From Mytilus galloprovincialis (taxonomy: Eukaryota; Mollusca; Bivalvia; Mytilida; Mytilidae), in contig NC_134851.1 of the NCBI RefSeq assembly GCF_965363235.1, forward strand, positions 54,006,833 through 54,070,832: 64,000 nucleotides of DNA, read 5' to 3'. This document shows positions 35,526 through 45,668 of this stretch, piece by piece. Both the position numbers and the translations under genes were made by a program. Each line of letters begins with the position of its first letter. Within the stretch, counting starts at the first letter, position 1. The notes below the pieces were generated by a model. That model searched no databases and was not told the origin of the DNA. It worked only from the letters and a program-made list of their open reading frames with translations.

Positions 35526-35571
35526 TAGCAGCCGGTTCGTTATTCGATATTCTATATCCAACCGGCTGCTA
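35526..35571. repeat. Perfect 12-bp-stem hairpin
   Basis: TAGCAGCCGGTT and AACCGGCTGCTA are perfect complements around a 22-base AT-rich loop. A related CTAGCAGTCGGTT phrase follows at once, so it may be the end of a degraded mobile element. No promoter or gene context. Confidence 0.6.
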
Positions 35572-35910
35572 GCAGTCGGTTTGATATTCAAAGTTTAGTT
35601 GAAAACCATTAAAAAAAAAATACTTTACAAAATTAAAAGCATGATTGTCATAGTTAAGAGGACTGATAAGATACGAAGGAAATCGTTAAATAACCTCTTC
35701 AAGCTGTTGTAAATTCTTGTTGACCTCGAATATAAACCCTTTTCTAAGTTGCATATTTGTCTATATGCAATATTGATTTTTATCATTAAAATGACATCAA
35801 AGATGTACTTTTATATATGATATTTCGTTTAAAAACAAAGATAACAACCAATAACTTTAGAAACATTTAGAAATATAAATAAAAATATTTATGGAAAGCC
35901 CCATAAAGAA

Positions 35911-36655
35911 ATATATAGTGAAAACCTACCTGAGACCGTTTAAACGAGGATGAGACCCCCTCCCTGGTCTTTCAATGTCCATAACATTCAACTAAAACAT
36001 AGACTCTATACATAAAAAGGTTGTAATAGAAGGATTTCTAAGAATAATGTCACCTTCGATATCTATGGAGGGCTTATATTGTCACTTTTCAGCTAATAAT
36101 TGTCAAAATTTTAGGACAAAGGCCACAAGGCAAAGAAGAGAGCCTCCTGATCTCTAAATCTTTTTTAATATTATGCAGACATAAATTCAATAGGTTGATA
36201 CAAACGTGTTTAAAAGGATTTTGGTTACACTTCCTGTCTTCTATGTTTACGGAGCGCCCAAAGTGCTAGTTGGACATTCAAAATATATAGTGAAAACCTA
36301 CCTGAAACCGCTTAAACGAGGGTGATACCCCCTGGTCTTTCAATGTCCATAAAATTCAACTAAATCATAGACTCTATATATATATATAAAGGTTGTAGTA
36401 GAAGGATTTCCAAGGATAACGTCATCTTCGATATCTACGGAGGGCTTAAATCGTCACTTTTCAGCTTACAATTGTCAAAATTTTGAGACAAAGGGCACAG
36501 GGCAATGGTGAAAGCCCTATGATCTCTCAATCATTATAATATTATGCAGAAATTAAGTCAATAGGTTGATACAAACGTGACTAAAAGAATTTTGGTTACA
36601 CTTCCTGTCTTATATGTTTACGGAGCGCCCAAAGTGCCAGTTGGACACAATACAA
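35911..36655. repeat. Tandem duplication of a ~370-bp unit
   Basis: The two units (35911-36282 and 36283-36655) share ATATATAGTGAAAACCTACC, GGTCTTTCAATGTCCATAA, TCTATGGAGGGCTTA/TCTACGGAGGGCTTA, GGTTGATACAAACGTG and TTTACGGAGCGCCCAAAGTG. They differ at perhaps one base in ten, so the duplication is old. No open frame is kept. Confidence 0.88.
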
Positions 36656-36939
36656 CCTTCATATATACAGAGTCTAGTATGATTTAGTTGAAGTTTATCT
36701 TATCTTATCTATATAGCAGATATTTGAATATTATATCAAACACCATACACATTGAATACATGTAAATTTAGATCTGGAAATATTATTGCATTTTTTCTTT
36801 TTTGACATAGTTTATTATTTTAAAAACTATATCATAGATTATTGTCAATAAACGCAAAACAATATCGGTTTTTGATACAAGTACATACGCATGTATAGAT
36901 GTAGTTAACTAAATGTTACTAATGTATAAATTGTTTGTT

Positions 36940-37262
36940 ATTATAGTGATTTAAAAATTCTATCCCAATGTGTTTGCTGAACCCCTTTATGAAATTTTTA
37001 TCTGTATTATCTGTTTGTTCTTCTCACATTATTGTCCATATAAATTTTGGCAACTGTTAAACAAGAGAGAGGCTTAGCTAGCTATAAAATCAAGTTTAAT
37101 CTACAATTTTCTGCATACGAAAATGCCTGTACCAATTCAGAGTTAATGATTTTGCATTCGTTTGATGAGTTTGAGCTTTTCGAATTTGTCAGTTGATAAG
37201 GGACTTTCCGTTTGATGTTCCGTATGTTTGTTCAAATGTTGTTATTTTACTTTTTTGTAACA
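36940..37262 (+). repeat. Dispersed mussel repeat R3
   Basis: Landmarks AACAAGAGAGAGGCTTAGCT, CTGCATACGAAAATGCCTGT, ACCAATTCAG, CATTCGTTTGATGAGTTTG and GGGACTTTCCGTTTGATGTT. Confidence 0.7.
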
Positions 37263-37394
37263 TGTATGCAGAACTGCAGTAGAGTCCTTGCAGTAATTTG
37301 AGGCAAAACTGATGCAAGAATAGATGGTACATTTTCTATTGAATGGACGTATAAAGATCCTTGTTATTTGACAAATTCACATCATTTCAGTTTA

Positions 37395-37965
37395 TTTAAT
37401 GTTCATCGATAAAGTTGTTCACCACCATATCACAGGATAAGTTAATACAGTTCAACAGTCAGTACGTGTTTGTCTTCCACATGTTCAATAAGCGTTGATT
37501 ACGGCCCATACATGTACATGTACCATAATGCTTGTACCTGCCGATATATCTCTTTCCATCATGCAGTTATCTGCATATCTTTCGCCCTGTCTTCTTTAAA
37601 TTGGCGATCTACCATCTGCATTTGAAATGCAGTAACGGCTTTCGTCTATAAAGATGATCGTCCTCCACTGTTGATGTAGTGAATTATGCCGATAGATGGT
37701 CCACTGTAGTCGTTCAACAAATATTCAAGGCGATGACTTAGTGTGAGAATAGGACCTCTAGATGGACGACGACAACTCAGACATGATAATTCAATCGACG
37801 CCAAACTGAATCATCACTAATTGGTCTCTTGTTAATGTCTATTGTCTGTTGAGCAGTATGCGTTGCGCAGAGGAACCGGTTCTTCAGATCATGTCGTAAG
37901 ATGTAACGATCCTTACGCAATGTTGATATTCTGGGGCGACTAGTGAGCGTACGCTCTTTTGTACT
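37395..37965 (-). pseudogene. Decayed Tc1-like transposase
   Basis: The minus strand shows, in order and in more than one frame, the family blocks LRKDRYILRHDLKNRFLCAT, TAQQTIDINKRPISDDSVWR, then RRPS, GPILTLSHRLEYLL-like and IIFIDESRYCISNADG with the first DDE-type aspartate, followed by GERYADNCMMERDIS/GRYKHYG. At least three frame changes or stops separate these blocks, and the second catalytic aspartate region is not recognisable. It is a dead copy of a Tc1/mariner DNA transposon of about 340 codons. Terminal inverted repeats were not located. Confidence 0.75.
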
Positions 37966-38049
37966 GTTTGATACATTATCTCAGATGGTGCCATTAGAAA
38001 AAAAACCATATATGGATTGGCGATAACTGGCCAAAGCTTTTATTCATAC

Positions 38050-38350
38050 TATATATCCATATGATATACACATATCGAGATAGATAGATGTATATGTAGA
38101 TAGATACATGGTTGATTACCTGAAGATAATATGGCAACCTTGCAGATATATATATATATGAAAATGTCAAGATGCACCGTGGGATACACTGGTGCTTTAA
38201 ATTTAGAATCTGTATTATCCAAAAAAAAATCAAATGTCATAGTTAACATTAAGATTATATGCAGCGAATTCTGCCATTACCGAGAATCTATTTATGATGC
38301 TTAAAGTTCAAATAAAAGCTTAAAATTCAAATAAAAGCTTAAAATTCAAC
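38050..38350. repeat. Microsatellite and short tandem repeat cluster
   Basis: AGATAGATAG/ATATAT runs at 38075-38158, and two to three tandem copies of an 18-bp unit (AAAGCTTAAAATTCAAAT) at 38303-38350. Confidence 0.7.
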
Positions 38351-38635
38351 ATACCGCATATTCAGCTATAAAAGGCCCCGAAAAGACAATGTAAAACAAT
38401 TCAAAGAAGAAAACTAATATAGTCTTGTCTTATATTATACAAACTATGTTAACAAGGAAACACAATAGCGCGTAGGCGTTTCAGACAAGAATAGGAAGAA
38501 GATAATATTACTACTTGATATTAGATAGCAAACAAAATATATATTCGAGGTTCCTCTATATTTTTGACTTTACTTTCTCTTAGATGATCACACAATTCTT
38601 CTACAGGTAAAAATGACCGTCAAGGCATTGTTTAT

Positions 38636-38750
38636 CAACTACATATGTCAATAAGTATTTGCTCATTGTTGAAGGTGACCTTTAATTGTTAATTTCTGTG
38701 TCATTTGGTCTCTTGTAAAGTTTTCTCAATGCTGTTAGGTTGACAACATC
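38636..38750 (+). repeat. Truncated R2-type repeat
   Basis: Retains GCTCATTGTTGAAGGTGACC, TTGTTAATTTCTGTGTCATT and TGGTCTCTTGT of R2, with the 5' part missing. Confidence 0.55.
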
Positions 38751-38759
38751 TATCTTAAC

Positions 38760-40380
38760 ATTTATCAATTTGAATTTACCGATTAGGCATTAATTACATA
38801 AATTGTCGGTATGCCAGAGTCTGGAATTGAATGATGTGGGTTCAGCGTGCAAAGCAGGAGGCGCTTACCATATGAACACATCTGATTTCACAAATTTTGG
38901 TGATTTGCATATTCAACATGGTTTTGCGAGATTTAAAAAAAGAACATATTTTATTGCCTCTGATTTTGTTATGTCACAATGTCTTACAATGTACTTACTG
39001 ACATGTAAATATTGATATTCTATCATTGAGTTCTGACACTTTTTGATATCAACAGCAAAAAGTTATCGTAGGCGAGGCAGTTATAAATGTTTTTGAAAGA
39101 GAACCAAACGATGAAACACACTGAAAACGTCAAATACTACTCCCGCAAAACGACTCTCTTCATTGATTATGTTGAATATCTGTTCCTCGCGTTTATCATA
39201 TTTGATAGGAAGAATCTATCACTATAGGTTGATCTGCAGAATATGTATAAGTACATGTAGAATAAATAATCAGTCTAATTCTATGAAGGAAATATGAAGT
39301 GCAAAGATATAAAGATATAAATCTTTATCTATGAAAAAGAATAACATAAATATATTGAAATTGGCAATTGGCATCTTATCTTGTATTTGGTAATGTTTGT
39401 GAAAGACTTGGTCTTCCCGATCTCCGCGTGGGTAACACCATTCGTTCTTCTTTTTCCTGAAATACATTCATATAAAATAAGCATATCAAAGATATAACCT
39501 GAACGTGCAACTCGGTACAAAAAACTATACCATGGTTTTATATAACTAACTGACTTTTACTGATCTGCTGTTATATTAAAAATTATTACACTAATAGTGC
39601 ACGTATTTCAAAAGATTTTGAAATTCCAATTTTTCATGATTCGATGTTTTATGACAAACTTATTAAGGATCACAGTTAATAAGTTACCATAACGAGATAC
39701 TAAGTCTGCGATTTTATGATAGATTTTTTTTTTATCGTTTCCATTAAATTTATTCCCAATTTTTATATAATTAGTTACGATTAAGACATTAACAACTTGT
39801 GTAATTTCAAATGATCGGTGTATGAAAAAATCATAACTAAAAGGGTTATTGAGTTTGGATTAATTGCTTTTGAATTTCTTTCCCTCAATGATATTCTTAG
39901 TGAAAGATGAACCGAGGAAGATGTTATATTACCTAAATTGAAAATGTTAAATAAACAGAAAACACATTTCTCATTCTAATATTTTACTCCTTCAACCTCA
40001 CAAATTTCTTTTTATCCACTGCATTAATTTTTAAGATACGTCCATCTAATTGAAGTCTGATTGATCTCAAGCTTATCCACCCTGTTTTGAAACTATCTTA
40101 AATATGATCCTCAATAAATTCGATCCAAAATTAGTCACTTTACAGGAATAGATATTCAAAAAGTCGTCATAAATTCCATTGACTCTAAAACTAATCCAAA
40201 TCAGATTCCTGTTATTCGGATATTCTAAGATACTTTTCTTTTTTGGCAGAAATATCCAAAAAATGTTTTAACTGTCTTTCTGACTTTAAAACACTGAATT
40301 AAGATTAACGTTGTACACAAATTATGATGAAATAGTTTATGTCCCAGCTATATAAAAAAAAGGAATGAGAGACCTTTCTT
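38760..40380. other. Intergenic, no gene recognised
   Basis: AT-rich sequence. Overlapping minus-strand frames at 39270-39520 share no family I know. Confidence 0.4.
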
Positions 40381-40439
40381 TTTTCCTGTTTTGAAACTAT
40401 GATGTTTGTACAAAGTTCAACTTTGTCGTTGTTTTAAGG

Positions 40440-40620
40440 CAGATGTCGGATTCAGGGATGGGGGCGAATATGTCGTTCACCCTTGGATTGGACAAAGTAT
40501 GGTGTTTTAGCATAATAATATAATAATATTGCTTTATTCTCGCTACACTCGCTGATATTTTCTTTTTAATTTTGTGGAATAACGCCCCTTTCAAAATCCC
40601 GGAACCGCCACTAAAGTTAA
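40440..40620 (-). mobile_element. Fragment of a GGCGG-ended TIR element
   Basis: On the minus strand it starts TTTAGTGGCGGTTCCGGGAT, close to the CAGTGGCGGATCC end of the 30743 element, followed by a G-rich stretch. The opposite end was not found. Confidence 0.4.
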
Positions 40621-40835
40621 AAATAGATTTGAACTGTGCAGTATATCTGAGGTAGTTAATGCACACCTTTGCTGTGCATTATCCAGATTATAGCATAGTA
40701 AGAACAAAAATATTTTACCCATTTCATGTGTTAATATTTTACATTACATCGGTGGGTTATATTTTATTTGTGTTTTTTGGAGGATTTGTTGTTGATTGAA
40801 GATTTTTGGTCGACATCGCCTGTAATCATATTGTC

Positions 40836-41424
40836 TTAAAAGGAGTAGGTCCGGTAAGGACCGATTTTGGCCTCAAATTTCAGGTTCATCTGACGAATGA
40901 TTTTGACCACTTTTTAAACACTTAAGTGTCTATTTTATTTGAATTTATTAGTTTATGTGAAAGATTTTAACAGATTTAGTCATTAAAAACGATCCGATTC
41001 AAGCTCAAATATGAAAAATCTACCTAATATGCCGAAAAATGTCACTTTTCAGATGGTTTTTGGTAAAAATGAAAGTGGCCGCATCCGTGTTCATCCTCAA
41101 CCTTCATATATGTTATGTATTATCATAAAATACAACTTACATTTCAATATAAAGGATGAACACGAATGCGGCCACTTTCGTTTTACACGAAAACCGTCTA
41201 AAATTTAACTAAAATGCTAGAATTATGAGGATTTCAGTAATTTAGCATGACTTAATGGTGCTAGTACCGGATATATGTGCATTGTATTGTCAAAAACAGT
41301 CCATATTTATGTAGCAGAAGCATTCTACTGTCCACTAAATAACTAAAGGTTTACATTTTAACAATTTTGTAAAACTGTTATATTTTGGGGCCAAAAAGGG
41401 GTCTTACTGAACCTACTCCTTTAA
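40836..41424. mobile_element. Foldback element with TTAA at both ends
   Basis: Left AAAGGAGTAGGTCCGGTAAG and, as complement of the right, AAAGGAGTAGGTTCAGTAAG give TIRs of about 38 bp (both reach TTTTGGCC), with TTAA at 40836-40839 and 41421-41424. A second strong inverted pair lies inside (GAAAGTGGCCGCATCCGTG at 41070 and the complement near 41160). The middle could fold as one long hairpin. Confidence 0.8.
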
Positions 41425-41999
41425 ATTTTAAACAGCAATGATTCTGATTTAGACGGTACCTCTTCCGTAGAAAATTCCGAATCATGACCACTGTCTTTAG
41501 ATCGTAAGCTGGAAAAGGTTGTAATTGATCCAATACTCCTTCTTCTCTGGTACATTTCCTTATAAAGAGAATAACGCAGTTTAGCTTAGAATCTTAATCA
41601 ACATCGTTTGAATGATGATCGTGAAATAAGTATTAATTGTCTTATAAGAAGTACTAAATGCATATAAGTACGAAATATTCGAAACTGATACATTTTTAGA
41701 ATTTCCCTTTTTGTCAATCTGCAGTATTGACGATTGGGGTTTACCTTATTTCCAATGTTCATTTATATAATGATGCTAATAACATATCATGTTCAGTCAT
41801 TGATTTTCATATTATACAAAATGAGATTTAAATAGCTGAGTTGATATTTATTCTCAGTGTCGTTCGACATTTACCTGCAGTGTAAGATATGTATTTGACA
41901 AAAGAAACCATACCATAATCCCGCTGCAATTGATAGCACCTGTCCTAAGTCAGGAATCAGGTTGTCGTCTGTTTATGAGGTACATAAGTGTTTCTCGAT

Positions 42000-42200
42000 T
42001 TTATATAGATTAGACCGTTGGTTTTTCGTTTGAATGGTTTAACACTAGTAATTGTGGGACCCTTTATAGCTTGCTTTATAGCTCGGTGTGAGCCAAGGCT
42101 CCGTGTTAGAGGCCGTAGCTTGACCTATAATGGTTTACTTTTATAAATTGTTACTTTGATGTATAGTTCTCATTCGCATTCATACCAAATCTTCCTATAT
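42000..42200 (+). repeat. Dispersed mussel repeat R4
   Basis: GTTTAACACTAGTAATTGTG, CTCGGTGTGAGCCAAGGCTC, CGTAGCTTGACCTATAATGG and the tail CATACCAAATCTTCCTATAT. It shares layout with R2, so the two may be related SINE-like families. Confidence 0.65.
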
Positions 42201-42209
42201 CTATATACA

Positions 42210-43070
42210 AGTCAGTAATTATGGTTCTAGAACGTTTACTTTACTAAGATAAAAATACTGCTAAACACAATATAAGAACATAACACCGACAGTGTATGTG
42301 AAACCTTCTGTAAATGGCAATTTTAAATCATCCATGTTTTTGTAACTATGAATTACTCTGTTCATAAAACAACACAATTGACTTCTTTTAAAAATTAGTC
42401 TACCGCAATGCGTAAGTGCTTAGGAAAAATGTGATCGAAAAAGTACAAACAGGCTTGGCGTTAGCTAGTAACAATCGTTTATGAAAGACATTTTAAAATC
42501 GTCCAAATATTCAATTGTTATGAGAAAGTCTGATTATCAAATGCCAGCGAATGGAAAATGAAAATGAAAAAAAAGATCGCTCTTTCGTCTTTATTTATCA
42601 TAAACGTGTCCACCTCAACGATCCCGATTTTGTATTCATTGTTACTGAGTCACACTGGGCAAACGTCTGCACCAAAGCCCGAAAGTAAATAACAGCAATA
42701 GGTTTTGAACAATAACCGAATGTATTGTCAATGAGAATTTGACATCTAGCCCCTAAATTTTGGTTCATTTTGTTTTTAATTACATATATATACATGTAGT
42801 TAAAAACATGATTGTTTTTAATCTTATCAACTACTTTTTTCTTTCAAAGTTTTTACTACATATATTAAAATTGTAGACCTAGAGAAAATTTGTCGAAGCC
42901 TTTTAGATATTAATTTAAATCATTTTTTTTAAAGTATGTTATTTTGAAACAGAGTAGCAAACATTTTAAACATTATACTCAATAGAAACTTGTTATAGAA
43001 AATTGTATGATGTCTGATGAATTGTATTCTCTAAATTCTGTGCTATTTTCACATTTCCTGACCGGTGTGA
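42210..43070. other. Intergenic, nothing recognised
   Basis: AT-rich; no coding exon or repeat identified. Confidence 0.35.
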
Positions 43071-43079
43071 GAAAAATAT

Positions 43080-43460
43080 TTCTCCTCACTAGTGAAAAAT
43101 CAAGTCTCGGCAAATGATTAGTTGAAATTTAATTGTGACGTTAAATTTTCTTGTTTTCTTCTGGCTTTTCTTATTGTGACGTCATTAAAAAAGGCGACAA
43201 TGCCTCATGACGTCACATCAAAAGTACACAACTTCCGTCAAATCTTTTAAAAGGAAAGATACAAATCATAAGAGAAACAGATTCCACCACCGTAATTCGT
43301 GCATTACGATATTTCTCCACTCTCAACAAGCAGAAGTGGAAATATAGATTCCACAACTACAACAAGTGTATAACGATATTTCTCCACTCTCAACAGTTAA
43401 ATTTTAATTTTAACTGTCCCGAAATCTATATTTCCACCTCCGCTTTTATAGACCACTGTT
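43080..43460. repeat. Dispersed repeat with two TGACGTCA sites
   Basis: Contains TGACGTCA at about 43168 and 43208 (CRE-like palindromes) and a duplicated phrase GATATTTCTCCACTCTCAACA (near 43308 and 43374). This block resembles a repeat I associate with mussel genomes. Whether the CRE-like sites are used is unknown. Confidence 0.5.
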
Positions 43461-43469
43461 TTTTTCATA

Positions 43470-44990
43470 TTTCGGTTCATGTATTTTTTTTATTTCAACA
43501 GTTGCTTTTCTCAACTTCTCAGCTCTTTTTATTTTTATTACAGCTGCATGGTTAATCAATACAATGGTAAACACAAAATATTTAGTTAATTTATCAAGTT
43601 TATCATGTATCATAGTTTTCATTCGTCTTTTAATAACGATGTATACTTACAGCTGATCTATGTATTTGAAATGGAAAGGACAGAGAAAAAATATCCAGTC
43701 CCCTGTAAATATAATCCTGTGGAGAAAGAGAAAATACTAAATATACTGCTTGTCTCAAATACCTGTTGCTGAAACTTTCAGAGTTCTGCCTTCATTATTA
43801 AAACATATAGATATTAGAAATTGTATATTCCACAACGTTTCCTTAACGATATTAAACAATTTAGTGACCAGAGCGTCACGTTAACTGGTAAGAGGGGTAA
43901 TTTTTACAACTATTTTCAAGATTTTGACTTCTAAAACTTCTGAACAAAATGATATCAAATTGACACGAGTTTTGGCATATATTTTTATTCGGGTATAACA
44001 TTCGAACTGGTTATGATTACACAAAAAAAACACAAAGAGGTAAAGTGCGAATAAAGTTCTTATTTAAAACTATATATATATAATAAATTCAGAAACTTTT
44101 ACAAGGATCCGGAATTACATTGGAAAGTCGAAATATTCTTTAAAATCCATTAAAACTGTCAGAATATTCTTTGTTTTGGGTTTTAATGATGATGGATATG
44201 ACATTAAAACGTTTTCGAAGAAAAAATATATTTGTATATAACAAACAAACACAAATGTCTGAGGAAGCAAATTGATATCTACTGATTTTATTGCTCATTT
44301 ATGTTATGAACAGAAACACTAGGTTTTGTGATGTTGTTGGAAGATCCTAAATAACGCTTTTTAGAAAAGAGACAGAAGTTAACAAAAGAATATTCGAATT
44401 CGTAAGACGAATACGGTCTGACAATGCCATGGCGGAACATAAGAAAATGAAAACCGACGAAAGACAATCATCAGTCTACAAACCACACAATATAAAACTT
44501 AAGACAGATCATTATAAACTGAAACGGGGGTGGGGGGGTCACAGGTGGTCCAGAATTATAAGCAGATCTTGCTGCGCATGCATATGAGGCAGAGGCCGAA
44601 TTACTCATATTAGTACAAACCCAGTAAAAAGTCTAGTTCAGTAGAAAACACACGAGGAAAACAGGTCTGAATAGCGGTAAAGACCATTAGTGATCTATGA
44701 AATATATTTCCATCAAGTTCTATCGACTAATGATGGCATGACATTTCAACCAGATAACTTCAATGAACTCACCATTTGGACTATTAGTTAAACAGTTTTC
44801 TTGTGATCAAAAATCATGAACCAAGGAAATCAATATAGGAGATGTTATCTCTGGAATATCTTACCAACCGGAACAAACATGTTAATAGGGTTCATGTGCG
44901 CTAATGGTATACGAGTTTGCTGTAAATATGAACACTTGCATATATGTTTGGCGTAAAAAGTTTTTATATCAAAAAGACAATTAGTTTTCT
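43470..44990. other. Intergenic, no gene recognised
   Basis: AT-rich DNA. A worn dispersed-repeat fragment with a G-run lies at about 44440-44600. No coding exon was seen. Confidence 0.35.
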
Positions 44991-44999
44991 TGTTTGAAT

Positions 45000-45600
45000 T
45001 GTTTCACATATGTCATGATAGGCGTTTTATAGCCGACTAATACACGTTATGGGTTAACTCATTGTTGAAGTCCGTACGGTACCTTAGAATCATATTCAAA
45101 ACAGTGTTGCTGTGGCTATTGATTGACAACCTTAAATTATCCCATTTACTGGGGCAGATTAGGTGAACGTGTGTCTGTAACGACAACTTCTCACTACTTA
45201 CTTATTATAGAATTTAAACTGTGGGGTCACCAAAGGTTCTTAACGCCTATACTATTAAAATAATTCGAAAAACTAATCAGGAATAACTTTATGTTTTGAT
45301 TTATATTATTGATATAAATCGAAACATTGTGTTATTCCTGATTAGTTTTTCTAATTTCTTTATTTAGGTGTTGAGAACCTTTTGTGACCCCACAGTATTA
45401 GTGCCTTTAACAAGTACATAGTGAGCAGCGGTTGTTGCAGACAAACGTTCACCTAATCTAACCCAGTCAATGGGATACTTTAAGGTTGTCAATCAATGGC
45501 CACAGCTACACTGTTTTGAATATGATTCTAAATTATTTATGCGTATGTCCATTGAATTCTGTGCGATAGTAATCTCATTGGAAATCATCAGACAGACCGC
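45000..45600 (+). repeat. R2 repeat split by a foldback element
   Basis: The left part (45000-45083) has TTAGTTTTCTTGTTTGAATT, TCATTGTTGAAG and CCGTACGGTACC. The right part (45532-45600) resumes at TTCTGTGCG and CTCATTGGAAATCATCAG. The 448-bp foldback sits exactly between, so it inserted into an existing R2 copy. Confidence 0.6.
45084..45531. mobile_element. 448-bp near-complete foldback (hairpin) element
   Basis: Arms of about 215 bp mirror each other from TTAGAATCATATTCAAAACA at the left to TGTTTTGAATATGATTCTAA at the right. Further mirrored blocks are GCAGATTAGGTGAACG, CTGTGGGGTCACCAAAGGTT and AAAAACTAATCAGGAATAAC. The centre is TTTATATTATTGATATAAA. The minus-strand AATAAA at 45359-45364, a possible poly(A) signal for the upstream HEPN gene, lies inside it. 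Confidence 0.9.
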
Positions 45601-45668
45601 ATCTCATTACTTTAACCTAACATCATGTTCTATAACAACATGGACAATATTTCCGATAATTTTGTCCA

